From contig NC_084597.1 of the NCBI RefSeq assembly GCF_033807715.1, forward strand, positions 13,480,170 through 13,544,169: DNA of 64,000 nucleotides, read 5' to 3'. Below, in pieces: positions 11,015 to 25,443 of this stretch (its first letter is position 1; every line of letters starts with the position of its first letter). The notes under the pieces were generated by a model. That model searched no databases. It worked only from the letters and a program-made list of their open reading frames with translations, and had not been told where the DNA came from. The stretch is from Cololabis saira (lineage: Eukaryota > Chordata > Actinopteri > Beloniformes > Belonidae). Made by a program: the position numbers and the translations under genes.

Positions 11015-12369
11015 GGGTGCTTTCAGAGCTGTGGCCCGTTTGTTTTGTTCCGATTCAGGGGCTGAACCGATACAGTTGTTTCGTTTTTCGTATGTGGAGT
11101 TTGTGTTCACAAGGCAAACGTCTGTAGCGGTTCAAAGCTGTTAACAAATGCCATGCACGAACCAACTGTTCTCTCATTGGTCAGAAATGAACGCAGAAGG
11201 AGTTTCCTTTTCCGTATCCCGGGAAAAACAACAATGGTTATAAAGCCCCTTTCACAGAGAGGGCGCAAAGCGCAGACCGCCGCCGGCGATCCCATATCCT
11301 AAAATGGGTACTCCCAGTACCCAGTACCATAAAACTGTCATTGCTGGTATTTAATTAATGTAATATGTATTGAGTATTGTGCATTTAAAATAGCACTTTA
11401 TATTTACTGTGCAATCGGGCAATCAGCAATATAATTACGCACCTAACACTTTAACACTTCGGCACTCTGCACTTTAATCAGCCCTTTGATATCTAATTTT
11501 AGCATTTATTATTACTGAAATTCGTATGGTCCCCTGACCCTTGGCCTGTATGTTTCATGATCCACTATACTTTTCATTGTTTTTGCTTTTCTTTTCCTTT
11601 TCTGACCTATTGTGTTTTTAAGGACACGCTTTCTCTCTTGTAATTGCTCCTCCTGCCTACTGGCCATGGAAGCTAACTGTTCTACTTGTCGTTACTGTTG
11701 TTTTATGGATTTTATTATTTTATGTTGTTGACATTAACCTGCCGAAGGGACTAAAGATGAAAATTAGCCGTTGGCTATAATCTTGCATATTTACATGTAT
11801 ATGTTCATTAATATGTATTGTCCCTGTTATAAATAAAATAAACTCAAACTCATTCATTGTATATGTGCTACTGCGGTGCAAGAGCGGACCGCTCTGCCGC
11901 CGAGGTCAGCGGCGTTTGCGTCGCGCCTGCCTGACCGAATTGAACATTTTTTAATTTCACCGTGCCGCGCTGTGATGACATCTCGGCACGTCCATTAAGA
12001 GAGAAGGGAGAAGGGAGAGAAGAGAGAAGAGAGAAAGTTGTGTCCAATAGGAGAGAAGGGAGAAGAGAGAGAAGGGAGAAGAGAGAAAGTTGTGTCCAAC
12101 TCTTCTCCTTGCGCCGCGGTCGCACATACACGATGAATGGAGTTGTGTGGGTTGCTGTGTGGATTATGTTCTCACTCCAAACGCACCGCTCCAGGTCTGG
12201 AATGGCAGCGAGCCGAGACCACCTCTCCTAGGAGATCTCTGCTCGCTTGTTTTGTCCCGCATCCGAGCGCGATTGCTGTGTTCACATATACCAAACGATC
12301 CGATCATTAGGGGGAAACGCTCCCTGTTCCGGAACAACTGCTCCAAACGGGACAGGTGTGAAAGCACCC
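11015..12369 (+). mobile_element. PIF/Harbinger-like non-autonomous element, copy A
   Basis: Inverted ends GGGTGCTTTCAGAGCTGTGG and ACGGGACAGGTGTGAAAGCA (then CCC) are flanked by TAA on both sides (11012-11014 and 12370-12372), the TWA target of PIF/Harbinger. The interior matches 18729-19399 in inverted orientation but is interrupted by an unrelated retroelement tail (about 11280-11865). Confidence 0.78.
11280..11865 (+). repeat. 5'-truncated LINE 3' tail nested in the Harbinger-like element
   Basis: This segment is absent from the related element at 18729. It ends CCGAAGGGACTAAAGATGAA, then AATTAGCCGTTGGCTATAAT and AAATAAAATAAACTC, a standard non-LTR 3' end. No coding sequence is left. The exact ends are approximate. 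Confidence 0.5.
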
Positions 12370-12419
12370 TAAATTTGAGCTGTTTTGGGGCTCCCCCCCC
12401 CCCCCCCCCGGACTATTCC

Positions 12420-12752
12420 TTACTCTGTTAGATTGTTTACTCCACTGTCGACACTTTACATTGACACTTTACACTGTATATTTACACTTTACACTGTCAC
12501 TTTACACTGTATATTTTATTTAAACCACAGTCACTCTATTGTACATTTTTTCTGACATTCTTATATTTATATACTTTTTTGTACATTCTTTCTTTGCACA
12601 TTTCTTGTACATATGAGACATGCCCCACTTATCTGTTTATTTTATCTTTATTTTTTATTATCCTATTTGATACCTTCAACTTTTTGCTGCTCAGTTGCCT
12701 TGAAATTGCCCCTCGGTGATAAATAAAGTATTTCTGATTCTGATTCTGATTG
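12420..12752 (+). repeat. LINE 3' tail (RTE/Rex3- or L2-type)
   Basis: The segment ends TTGCCCCTCGGTGATAAATA, AAGTATTTCTG and a short ATTCTG tandem tail. A stabilising 3' signal with a short tandem tail is typical of RTE and L2 elements. It begins just after a C17-18 run next to the Harbinger-like element. Confidence 0.5.
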
Positions 12753-13105
12753 ATGCAGGTTTTGTTTGGCAAAGGAAAGGCAAGGCTCTCAACACAAGAA
12801 ACAGAAGGTGAAACATGGTGGTTGGAGCATCATGCTGTGGGGTTGTCCAGCTGCTTCAAGCTCATAGAACCTCAATCATGAAAAACAAAGATATAGTTGA
12901 TCTTCTGAGGGAGAATGTAAAGGAAATCTGCTGCCAGCATGGTTTTCGGCCCTCCACAAAGACAAAAACCCAAAACAAGCATCTAAATTCATCCAAAAAG
13001 GTCCTGGAGCTGTGCTCTCAGAGACCAGATCTTAAAACCCCACAATGAGTTGAAACAATTTGCCATGGATGGATGGGACAAAATCCAGAAAAACATGAAC
13101 TCTGC
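12752..13105 (+). pseudogene. Tc1-like transposase remnant
   Basis: Pieces of the Tc1 transposase are visible in order but in shifting frames: VKHGGWSIMLWGC, then KDIVDLLRENVKEICCQHGF, then [14 protein letters not shown] (the conserved SQSPDLNPIE block), then WDKIQKN. The DDE frame is broken and no terminal repeats were seen. It runs to within ~25 bp of the NOS1AP exon F donor. Confidence 0.7.
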
Positions 13106-13126
13106 TCGTCTCCGCGAGCTTCTCAC

Positions 13127-13288
13127 CTGTGCGACGGCCACCTGAGTGTGTTGCTGTTGCTGCTGCAGCTGCTGCTGCAGAAGTTGCAGGTAGTGCTGCG
13201 ACGCCAGTGGAGTGAGAGATGGAGAGCGAGGGCTGCTGGGAGCGATGCCCTGGGGCGTCACAGTGAAAACTGACCTTCGATCAAAGTC
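13127..13288 (-). CDS. nos1ap: NOS1AP exon F: Gln-rich segment
   Basis: The exon is 162 bp, 54 codons, phase 0 at both ends, from [14 protein letters not shown] to [13 protein letters not shown]. The C-terminal half matches mammalian QLLQQLLQQQQQQTQVAVAQ. The Ser/Pro-rich first half ([14 protein letters not shown]) corresponds to the variable Ser/Pro region before it. Acceptor TTTTTCTTCAG, donor GTGAGA. The intron just past the donor is occupied by a Tc1-like transposase remnant within about 30 bp. Confidence 0.92.
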
Positions 13289-14522
13289 CTGAAGAAAAAC
13301 AAAACAAAGCACAAAAGCAGCATCTTATCATCAGAGCCTCAAACCACCAGTTTTACATCCTATATATAAAATAGCCATTTTAATAACTTAGGCACTAAAT
13401 GATTATGGTTAATGAACCAGCAGGACAGAGGCTTTCTTTTCTGAACTGCGACTCTCTGATCTGAAGTCCCACCGGAGCCTGAATTGAACTGCCAGCCAGA
13501 AATGGAATAATCTCCAAGCTCATTAAAGCATCACTCTCTCCTCCACTGTTTCCGTTCCTCCCACCATTCCCTCTCTCAGATGATTTTCCGCATGATCTGA
13601 CATGAAACCTGAAGAAGTTTTATACATTAAAACCCAACCTTCTTTTCTCTGCAGTTCAGGGTCGGATAGAGGAACCGTTTCCTTTTAATAGCTAAGTATG
13701 ATTTAAGTATGTTTGCACATATTGCACAAACGCACATACAATTCTTATCCGTACAATCACACCAATTATTTATGCTGTCAAACCAAATGTGTGTCTTTGT
13801 TGGAGCTCTACAGGGAATGCTGTAATACCCATATTCTACCAGTAGAAGGCAACGTAGCACAATGTGAATGCAGCACATTCAACTTCTGGATGTCAGAGTG
13901 AATCTCCCAGAAATAGCCCTCAAGAGCAAGAAATATGAATACATGTGATTACAAAGTTTATGATACAGTCTTATGTGGTTTAGACAGTCTTAGCTTTTAG
14001 GGATATTTGCATTGATCTTTGACAATAACTACTGTAAATAAATGGCCGGTGACACTAAAGATAAAGTTGATAGAAAGAGGTTGAGAGCTTGTTTAACAAA
14101 AAAACAATGAGCTTTTATACAAAACAAAACAATTTGGTTGTTTTGCACAATTAAATTTCATCTTTTGCACAGAAAGATTCAACAATATTCTTTATTGTTT
14201 TTAAAAGGTTTCACAAACATACACTTTGGTAATTATTTATTTGCAGCTCAGTAAGATTAATTATTTTGATAATATCAAATTACCTCTCATGAAAAGGTGC
14301 TGACTATTTTAAATCATCAAAAAGGAGATTTTTGTATGTCAAAGTATTAGATTCAATATCATCTGAAGGAATACTTCAGTGCATTTAAGAGGTCTCATTT
14401 ACCGGTAGTTCTCGCTCTCTTCTACTTGTTGGCCAAAGCCGATCAAAGTAACTTTGGACCCGCCCTCTATGGGGTTGCTGGTGGCCTCCTCCACTATAGA
14501 TACACTTCAGGTGGAGCTTCTT
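13289..14522. other. Intron between NOS1AP exons E and F, no feature seen
   Basis: I see only non-repetitive A/T-rich sequence without recognisable coding, RNA or transposon signatures. Confidence 0.6.
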
Positions 14523-14892
14523 AGTAACCACGGTAACAGTATCTGTGAACCTCATCATGTTTTTCCATTGTTAGCATTTTCACAAGCTGACATTTGAATT
14601 TAGCTGCAGACTCGTCGTCTTGCCTCTGGGTCATAAGCACGGAAGCAGTGCAGTGATCATCCCAGTGATCATCCCAGTTATCACGCTGCATCCTGAGCAC
14701 TACTCATCTCCAGGAAGTCTTTTGATTCATCACCAAAGGCATTCAGCATTCTTGAATGCCTGTAATCTGCCAATCAGTGTATCAATAATAGGAAACCAAA
14801 GAGCTACAGAGGAAAATCAAATCAAATCACGCACGCACACGCACACACACACGCACACGCACACGCACACGCACACGCACACACACACACAC
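14523..14892 (+). repeat. Dispersed ~300-bp unit with CA/CG-rich tail, copy A
   Basis: The stretch from TAGTAACCACGGTAACAGTA to AAATCAAATC is nearly identical to 54996-55310, same orientation. It contains GTGATCATCCCA twice in tandem. A (CACG/CA)n run follows at 14827-14892, and copy B also ends in a CA-rich run. A shared open frame (MPLGHKHGSSAVIIPVIIP) spans it but has no known domain. Element type is unknown. Confidence 0.75.
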
Positions 14893-16590
14893 GCTCACCT
14901 GCATGTTTGCTCTGTAGTTTTTGGGGTTAGTTAATCGCGGTAGCTTAGCGCAGATTGTGATTGGATCTCGAGAATTGGGACGGTTGCTGCTCGTGTTTCT
15001 GCCGGTTCCGTGCCGGTTTTGTGTCTGTTCTGTTTTTTTGCAGATTTCCAGTGCTCGACGTGCGCCTCCATGTGTGTTCTCGCGTCCTGGATTGGCAGCG
15101 GATGTTACCCCCCCACCCCTCCAAAAAAAAAAACAAATTGGGTTTGTATGTGTATATATATGTATGTGTATGCGTATGGGTGCGTATATATATTAAATAT
15201 AGTAACAATGCAAAAAAATAAATAAATAAATAAAGATTTCCACATGTCTCTGAGTCCATGCAGTAATTTCCACTACAGATGTTGGGTTTCTAAGGCAGTG
15301 CTGCCTGAGGATCCAGTTTAGATGTTTGGCCCCAATCATGGAGAGACATCGTAGTACATGGAGCATGGCCACAGACATCTCACCGATGGAAGAAAAGCCT
15401 CAGACATTTAGGGAAAAAAAGGTATCATTTATTGCCCTTTTGACTTGTTTTATTGTATTTTTTGAGTAACCTGAGGCTGTTTTTAATTGAAGTAGCTTTG
15501 TAATTGTAAAAAAGACAAAGTGTGTGAATTTGCTCTTTTGCACTTTCAAATGCCATAGATTTGTTACAGGATTGTTCATATTTGACCTGTTGAATGTTGC
15601 TCTTTGCTTCAAGCTTTTTCATTCATAACCGGAAAATGGAAAGAAAAGAAAATCGACTTTTCTTTCTTTATTAACCAAGCCAAGAAACATTCTGATCCGT
15701 GGCTGAAATAACCATGATTTGATCGGAACTCTAAGGCATTTGATCCGTTACAGACCTGCTCGACAGCACTGTAAAAGCAGCTCAACAGTTCCTTTTATTG
15801 AAGAAAATCCCTAAGAAAAATGCTTTCCCACCCATGAGTACTTCCTCCACACCCCAATACAACCTGCTTTATCAAAATCTATCGGCCTTCCTCCCCGTTA
15901 TCAAAATGTTCTTCTATTTCCCTCATCCTTTAGTCCCTTGCTGCTTATCTTCATAGAACAGATGCTCATGAACCTCTCAGTGGGATTATAGTGGCGTTTC
16001 ACAGAAATCAAAGGGAGCAGACTGGCTTTTTGGGATTAGGTGTTCCCCTTACGCAGCCGGGTTCCCCACTCCAATCCCTCCGTCTCTCTTTCAGCCGGGT
16101 GACAACAAATCAGTCTACCACTTCAGTGACGAATCCAAAGAAAGCATCAAGACACTCCCAAGTATTTTCATGCTGTCGTTCTTTCTGTAAATGCTCTGAA
16201 GAAAATTCCGGATTTATAACTTCATAAAGTTAAATATAAAATACAGCCGAGAAAGAATCTTTTTAGCTTCTGCAAGAGTAACCAGGTCATTGTGTACCGA
16301 CAGCATGCTGCCAAATGGGAGTCATTATTAGTCAGAGCTGCAGTAAATGTTCAGGTACTGCAGCTGATGCCAAAGCTCTGTACACTGTAGATGCTTAACT
16401 CAATGAACCATTTGGCAGCTTTGTACCCTGATAATAGTGTAAAACACCACTAAAGCAGAATCAATGAATCAAGAGAACAGAGTGGATGTCCTGTAGCTGC
16501 TAAAAAAAGGGTTGTATTTTGTAGCAGTGAAAGCTGCAATCATTGCAATTTGGAAGCTGCTGTCATGCAAAAGGTTACATTACTGAGTAT
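14893..16590. other. Intron, no gene seen
   Basis: The stretch has a short purine run and a T(A/G) repeat around 15148-15235, otherwise nothing recognised. The open frames here lack motifs and oppose each other. Confidence 0.55.
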
Positions 16591-17615
16591 TAGGGGTGTA
16601 ACGATACACTAATCTCACAATACACGATATTGAGGTCACGATAACGATACGATACGATATTATAGCAGTATTTTTTTAACAACCTTGAATGAGGAACATA
16701 TGACTGGAAAAACTTGTCTTTTATTTGAAAGACACAAAATACAAAACAATGCTGTGTGTTTGCCCTATTGTTACAGTTTGTAATGCTTTATAACTGTTTA
16801 AGTTTTAAAGAGAAACCCAGGCCAACCATTTTCCACAAACTGAACTAAAAGTAAATGTCAGGGTTGCATTATGCATCTTCAGTTAGAGTTCAGTTACAAT
16901 AAAAATATTTTGCCACAAACTGAATAGTTTCTCTCATGTATGATTTGACTTTTTTCTTTTCCAGAAATTTAACAACTAAAATGAAATAAATAAATAAAAG
17001 TAAATAAATACATACAATTTTACATCATAAAAAAGATTGATTCATGATCACCTTATAAGTGTAAGAGGAGATTTATTTTTGTTTAGAAGGTTATTTTGGT
17101 AATTCAGGGTTCATTATTTTATAAATATATTCTTTATATTCTGATGTAAATCAGGGAATATAATGACACTAGTCAGTTTATCTGTAGTGATTAGTCTGTT
17201 TTAGATTGGGCGGAGTGATACAGTGATTCTAAAATCCTACACTGTTTAGCGGACATTAAAGTACACTCCAACTCGGAAGAAGTTTTCCCGTGTTTATCCT
17301 ACTCACGACCCGACAAAGGTTTAATTTAATAAGGTATGGCTTAACTCTACACCAGACTTAAAAGTTCAGAGCTCAAAACCCCGCTAGAGTCCCGTGATCG
17401 GGACCGCAAAAAGGTACTAGTTTCTTCTGAGCGGAGGAAGATTTTGGTCCGCGGGTCGAGGCGCGGTCGCCACGCGCGGTCGGATGCGCGTTTCTAGTCA
17501 ACACAATGGATTAATAATAACCCAATATCGCGATACACTTTGTCACCTCCACGACACGTTTCGTGGCGTTTTTGTATTGCGAAATTTCGTGGCACGATAT
17601 ATTGTTACACCCCTA
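16591..17615 (+). mobile_element. hAT non-autonomous element, GGGGTGTAACGATAC family
   Basis: The element starts TAGGGGTGTAACGATACAC and ends ATATATTGTTACACCCCTA, with an 8-bp TSD CTGAGTAT/CTGAGTCT, 7 of 8 matching. The 1025-bp interior includes a G/C-rich patch (about 17390-17500) and no transposase. Confidence 0.85.
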
Positions 17616-18725
17616 CTGAGTCTGGACACTTTATTAAGTATCTATTGTTAAGGCTTTCCTTTATTTACCAGTTCATGGTTTTGTAGCAGGTTTTTAACGG
17701 CACTGTTAAACTTGCAACAAAATGGGACAGCAGCTAAGCATCCACAGCTTCTTTAGTAACCGCAGGAATTTGGCTTTCGGTCATAGGTCATAAGAGGTGA
17801 AAAAACTAAAGATGCCACCTCCGATTAAGCTCACCTGAGAAGAGCGAGTCATGTATGAGCAAGTGGCAGCAAACGGGTCTAAAGGGGTTATTAGGTACAG
17901 TTTAGTGACTCTTGCTACTTTAGGTCCCTACCCTGGCTAAAAATCCTTTGCCAAAGCCAAAAAGGAGAAATGTTGTGTCTCCATAGGCGTTTATGTCTGA
18001 CAATTACTAGACAGGAAATGAGGGCAGGGAGAAGAAGGGCCCGCAGGCCAAGATTCAGACCGGGACCAGGTGAAGTCTTAAAAATGTTTCATCATCTCGA
18101 GACAGAGTCAACAATTCTAAAAACTTGTACGTGACACCATCCAGAAACTGCTTACCCTGCCTTTAAACTTGAACCCTGCGATGAGGTCGCACTATACGTA
18201 GAGACTTATTTTGTGCAGACTTGGCAATATACTAGTTGAATCCTGCTGTGAGAGCACTTTACATTAGGAGATCCGACCGGCCCGGGTCGGATCTCCTAAA
18301 GTAAAGTGCTCTCAATTGACTTAAAATGTCTGTTTTGGTGTTTTGTTTGAATTAGCATAAAATGTTTTGTGATGTCAAAATCACTTTCGAATGGTGCCGC
18401 TCCCAGCTAAGCCACTTACCCTCACAACGTTTTTGGAAGTACTATTACTCCTCTGCCTGGTTATAGCAAATATGTGCTCCTTGCTTTCTTTTTAATGTGT
18501 GTTCAGTGAGGAAGGCAGAGAAGAAGGATGTGTAATCGTCCAATCATGGCCAAGAACATGAACATGAATGACCTCTAAATGTGTGCTCGCTACCACAAAT
18601 TAAAACTATTTTTTTTACTTAATTGCTGAACTTGAATTAATGTGGATGATTGAAAAAAGAAAAATAATTTCACAAGAGTTTATTATGATATTTTGATTTC
18701 AGAATTTCAGAAACATTAATGTAGT
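17616..18725. other. Intron with one strong hairpin
   Basis: Apart from the inverted repeat at 18250-18313 I see nothing recognisable. Confidence 0.55.
18250..18313. repeat. Near-perfect 64-bp hairpin
   Basis: The arms GAGAGCACTTTACATTAGGA plus GATCCGACC and the inverted copy differ at one position, with a GGCC/CCGG centre. It could be a minimal foldback element or a structured RNA; the sequence does not decide. Confidence 0.85.
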
Positions 18726-18728
18726 TTA

Positions 18729-19399
18729 GGGTGCTTTCACATCTGTCCCGTTTGGAGCAGTTGTTCCGGAACAGGGAGCGTTTCCCCCTAAAGATCGGAT
18801 CGTTTGGTATATATGAACACAGCAATCGCGCTCGGAAGCGGCACAAAACAAGCGAGCCGAGATCGGCTAAGAGAGGTGGTCTCGGCCCGATTCCATTTCA
18901 GACGTGAAGCGATTCATTTTTTTTATTTGTAGTGAGAACATAATCGACACAGAAACCGACACAACTCCATTCATTGTGTATGTGCTGCCGCGGTGCAAGG
19001 AGAAGAGTCGGCGCAGCCTCCACCCCCTTCTCTTCGTGCCGAGATGTTGTCACAGCGCGGCACTGTGAAATTAAAAAATGTTCAATTCGGGCAGGGTTCG
19101 GGCGGCTTCTCGCCCGCAGAGCGGTCCGCTCTTGCGCTGCTAGCACATAAGGCTGCGCTTTGCGCCCTCTCTGTGAAAGGGGCTTGTTGTTTATCCCGGC
19201 TGCGGAAGAGGAAACTCCTCCCACGTTCATTTCTGACCAATCACAGAGCAGCTGGTTCGCCCATGGCATTTGTTAACAGCTTTGAACCGCCACAGACGTT
19301 TGCCTTGTCAACACAAACCCCACAAATGAGATACGAAACAACTGTATCGATTTAGCCCCTGAATCGGAACAAAACAAACGGGCCACAGGTCTGAAACCC
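18729..19399 (-). mobile_element. PIF/Harbinger-like element, copy B1
   Basis: The ends are GGGTGCTTTCACATCTGTCC and CGGGCCACAGGTCTGAAACC (then C); TTA flanks both sides (18726-18728, 19400-19402). The 671-bp interior is the inverted equivalent of copy A without the LINE insertion. Open frames on both strands are shadows of the inverted sequence. Confidence 0.78.
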
Positions 19400-19513
19400 T
19401 TAAGTCACTTGCTACATTGGACCTGCTGTCGTGAAAAAGAGGGATTCAGTTGTCAACAGTCCAGACGAGGAGTCTTCTTAGTGACTCACTTTCAATCAGC
19501 TGAACACGTCTAT

Positions 19514-19780
19514 GGGTGCTTTCAAACCTGTGGCCCGTTTGTGTGTCGCCGACGGTTGCTGTGTCGATTATGTTCTCACTACAAATTAAAAAAATGAACC
19601 GCTCCACGTCTCGAATGGAATCGAGCCGAGACCACCTGTCCTAGGATCTCGACTCGCTTGTTTTGTGCCGCTTCCGAGCGCGATTGCTGTGTTCACATAT
19701 ACCAAACGTTCCGATCTTTAGGGGGACACACTCCCTGTTCCGGAACAACTGCTCCAAACGGGACAGGTGTGAAAGCACCC
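19514..19780 (+). mobile_element. PIF/Harbinger-like element, short derivative B2
   Basis: A 267-bp deletion derivative of the same family, with ends GGGTGCTTTCAAACCTGTGG and GGGACAGGTGTGAAAGCACC (then C). The flanks are TAT and TAA, so the TWA duplication has one mismatch. It lies 114 bp from copy B1. Confidence 0.7.
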
Positions 19781-20239
19781 TAAGATAAGCCGCAAAGTGG
19801 AGGAAACTGACTTTTTTTCATATACAGTAACACTCTAATGCTCTGTGAAGGTGCACACCGGGACGTGCCACTTCCTGGTCGCCCTGGTATCCCTGTGAAG
19901 GCGCAGCTGGAAGGAGGAGGCGGAATAAAAGGCAGGATCTCTGGTGTATCTTTCTACTGTGATATCTGTGTGAAAATGGCCGCTCGTACATGCATAGCAA
20001 CCTCTTCATTCCTAAGGCTATATGTTTCAGGACATTACAAAAACCTTTGGTTCTATGTCTTAAAATTTGAAAAATGCAACCCCAGATGAAACACGACGTG
20101 GCATGTGATTTAACAGAAACAATAACAAAGGCGGTCTTTACTTCCAGAGGAATTAAACAGGTTTGCTGCAGCCAGGTGCTGCTAATCAAATGATTAACTG
20201 ATCATCAGCAGGTGTGAGCAGATCTATACAAGGTCTAAT

Positions 20240-20685
20240 CTACAGTAGAGCATTAAGGTATATTAACATAATGCCAAGGAGGAAAGACATAAGCAATAAT
20301 CTGAGAAAAGCAAATGTGGCAGCCCAATTTTTTCCTTTTTTTTATCCAGAGTGGATATAAACATTGTGGCTCAATTGAGCAGAGTGGAGCATATGTGTAC
20401 AAACCACTCCTAGCAGCTGTCCGACACAGCGGTGGAGGGGTGATGATTTAGCTCTGGTTTGCACCTGGCAGCGTTCTCTGTATACCATCTGTCTAACAGT
20501 TAAGGCTCGGATGAAATTGCACTGTCCAACAGGGCGGTGATCCCAAACACACCAACAAATCTAGCGCGGACTGGGTGTCAAAGACAAGAGGCATGGAGTT
20601 GTTGTTGCTGATTGAAATGCAGTGGCAGGACTGGAAGAGAGCTGGTCATGCATGAACACCCTCAAGCTGCAAACTGGATATAAGA
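20240..20685 (+). pseudogene. Tc1-like transposase remnant
   Basis: Translated pieces include MPRRKDISNNLRKANVAAQ, SGGGVMI, a LWFAPGSVL-type block, and QGGDPKHTNKSSADWV, the Tc1 DPKHTSK block. Frames shift and stops interrupt. A hAT element begins at 20694, after the TSD copy at 20686-20693. Confidence 0.65.
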
Positions 20686-20693
20686 GTGGGAAG

Positions 20694-22676
<1,983 letters not shown>

Positions 22677-22746
22677 GTGGGAAGCAATTCCTCCAAAACA
22701 ATGTGATGTTATAATTCTTCAGGAAATGTTTCCGTAAGTGACTTAC

Positions 22747-22934
22747 TATGATAGTCTGTCCAGGTTTAACGACATTCAGTCCAGCCAGACTCTGCAAAAT
22801 CTCACTGACGGCTTTTTCACCCAATGAAGCACCAGCTGAAGGGATTGCTCCTCCTTGTCTTCCTCCACATTTACTGTCCTCTTCTTCTTCCTCTTCTTCT
22901 TCTCCTCCTCGCTCTGCTCCCGTTAGTTTAGAGC
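22747..22934 (-). CDS. nos1ap: NOS1AP exon E: acidic linker
   Basis: The exon is 188 bp: two bases completing Gly, then 62 codons, ending phase 0 at donor GTAAGT. It begins [11 protein letters not shown], matching mammalian RQLTGAER directly after the PTB domain, then an eight-Glu run followed by [10 protein letters not shown] and [11 protein letters not shown]. Beyond KLTGAER I see no clear similarity to mammalian NOS1AP, so the rest is a fast-evolving linker or a lineage-specific extension. The acceptor is TTTTTCTCTGCAG. A 2-kb (CTTT)n-bearing hAT element begins 56 bp past the donor on the transcribed strand. Confidence 0.86.
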
Positions 22935-23619
22935 CTGCAGAGAAAAATACAAAAGCCACAACATCCATTATGATTTTAGTTCATCGTCGGATTCATTTCC
23001 ATGCAGCAATACATGTGAAAACTCAAACGTATGCAGAATTAATGAACAAGCAACTATTAAACACAGATGGTTTTAGTTTGTGTCACTAAACTGTACATTC
23101 ATGCTTTTTTTTAGCATACAAACTATTTTACTCTTTCAGTTCTCTGATACCAGGAAAGTATTTAATTACAGTCATTAATGGGAGCACTGACAATCAGCTG
23201 CTCGTGTTGTTCAGCCCACGTGAACTGTAGAGCAACAAGAAAAGCCTTTCGGTTGCTTTAATCTGTTTACATTTCAGTTTATCCAGACCTGAGCAGTGTT
23301 TGCTGTCGATTAGGAAGATAGAGATGATGAAGAAGTGTGAAACAAAAGTGATGAAGGACAAAGTCAGAGTTTATTTAGTGGATAAACAAACATTGTTGGC
23401 CTTTCATTAGTAAAGGCTAAAGCATGACCATGTTTGAACAATGCTATCGTTCATCCTGATGTTGACAGTGAAATGGGTTTTTATTCACTACAAGTCTGTG
23501 TGAAAGTTATTGGTATTGCCTCTGTTAAAAAAAAACTTCAATAAAAAAATCAATAAATAAAACGGCTACAAAGAGTTGATAAAACAGATCCAACTTAAAA
23601 CACGTGGTGTATTTTTGAG
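22935..23619. other. Intron between NOS1AP exons D and E, no feature seen
   Basis: Non-repetitive A/T-rich sequence with no recognisable coding or repeat signature. Confidence 0.55.
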
Positions 23620-23621
23620 TA

Positions 23622-24075
23622 CCGTAATTTCTGGACTATAAGCCGCACCTGCATATAAGCCTCATCCGCTCCAATTACAAAAAAAGATATCCAAGCCGCA
23701 GATATTTATGTTGTTAGATTAGATATTTACTACATGTACAGAAGGATTTTGAACTGTAAATGATGTAAATGTTTGTACCTAAATAGATCCTTTCCTAACA
23801 GTGTCTTTTAACACGGCAGCAACTTCGCCAAGAGAAAATAACCGCAATTTATTCATCTATTTATCTGTTTGAAATCTGCTTCTACCTACTTCTATCTGCT
23901 AAAGAAGAAGTAGCGTATTCTTCTTTGCATTTATTTTGTCTTAGTTTTGATTCTAATTCCGGTTAAAGTGCCCTGAGCAGTGGAAGAAAAATCCACAGAA
24001 TAGACGCACCTTTGTATAAGCTGCATGGTTGAAAACCTATGAGAAAAGTAGCGGCTTATAGTCCAGAAAATACAG
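23622..24075 (+). mobile_element. Non-autonomous DNA transposon with TA flanks
   Basis: Inverted ends CCGTAATTTCTGGACTATAA (then GCCGC) and GCGGCTTATAGTCCAGAAAA (then TACAG) are flanked by TA on both sides, which suggests a Tc1/mariner-type target, though the superfamily is uncertain. There is no coding sequence. Similar termini are common in vertebrate genomes. Confidence 0.7.
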
Positions 24076-24868
24076 TATTTAGTTAACCAAACCGAAACCA
24101 CTGAAAGGACATGGAAATAACGCAAAAATAAACTCTGCAATAATCAGAATTCAAATGTAGCTCTTTGATTGAGTATTTATTTTTTTGATTAAATTTTCAA
24201 CCGTTCGCTATATTGCCACAAAAAAGAAACGTCTTTGCGACTGCTGCTGAATTTGGAAAGGGTGTAAGTAGAAGTCTTCTCAGTCTGATCACGTAAGATG
24301 CTGATTGGGGGTTACTGTGATGAAACTCTGCAAAACAAAGCTGTCAGCTGGAACTCCCGCCTTCATGAACACATTAGAAGCATGAACAGCGTTGCTATCC
24401 ACTGACTTTAAATGTGGTGATGTCAAGCACTGCCCAACTGAATTGTGGGATCCTTGTGTCATGGTGGCAGAGTTGTTTCCATGAAAAGATGGGGAAAGTT
24501 AAACTTTTCCATCTGTAAATAATCTGCAGTGTATATATAATTTCCCTGGCTAGCGTTGGGCTGCATTGCGTGGCCGATGCTTGATCGACCAGTAAGCCCG
24601 TCCCACCGTAGTTACTGTTGCTAACATATTCACATATCGGTGTTGTTTACAGCTTTTACAGATTTTGTCGACTTCCTATGTAGGGCCTCCCTTGTCCAAG
24701 GACGGTGTAAACATAGATTGAACACACAAGGACCACCTTTTTTTTTTGAGGAACATTCAAACAAGACTTCAAAAATTATTGGAGGGATGTGTACAAAATC
24801 TCAAAGAAGATACAGTTGAATTAAACTGCAGGCAAGGTTTTACAGATCATAGTGCACGCAGGAGAGGC
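24076..24868. other. Intron, no feature seen
   Basis: No recognisable gene or transposon ends. The G/C-richer block at 24550-24680 may be an old repeat, but I could not identify it. Confidence 0.5.
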
Positions 24869-25443
24869 TAGGGTTGGGCGATATATCGAGATTTTAATAT
24901 ATATCGATATATTTTCAAACGCGATATGGTACGAAACAATATCGTTTATATCGATTTAAAAAATGTTTTTTATGATTTTGATATAGCTTATTTTGTGACA
25001 AATTGACTTGAATGTTTTATTTGAGATTTGCACAAATGTTTTGTTATTTGCACAACTGTCAACCTCAGTGGAAAAGTCTGCCTGTTACTGTCTACATTGT
25101 AGTAATTGCACAGTGTACTTTAATTTAATTGTTATGCAGGAAAGGGATATTTGTTTTATTTTATTCAAGAAGCATTTTTATTCTATATATGCAGGCAGTT
25201 TATTTTTATTTCATTTGTTTTATACATTTTGATATTGTGCAGACCTCTGTTAATAAAGGAACCTGTGTGACATTTGGCACGAGGCTTTGTATTAAAACTG
25301 ACTGTTTTTTTAAGGGTTTGGCTCAGAAAAAAATTAAGCTAACAGAGATGCTATGCTATAATGCTTTGGGGGAAACCCCAATTATGGCACAGAAAAAATA
25401 TCGATATATATCGAGTATCGCCATTCAGCTAGAAAATATCGAC
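24869..25443 (+). mobile_element. hAT GGGCTGGGCGATATATC family, copy 2, 3' truncated
   Basis: The left end TAGGGTTGGGCGATATATCG and the interior match copy 1, including the 74-codon frame. The match stops at GAAAATATCGA, so the last ~35 bp with the right inverted repeat are gone. No TSD can be scored. Confidence 0.85.
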
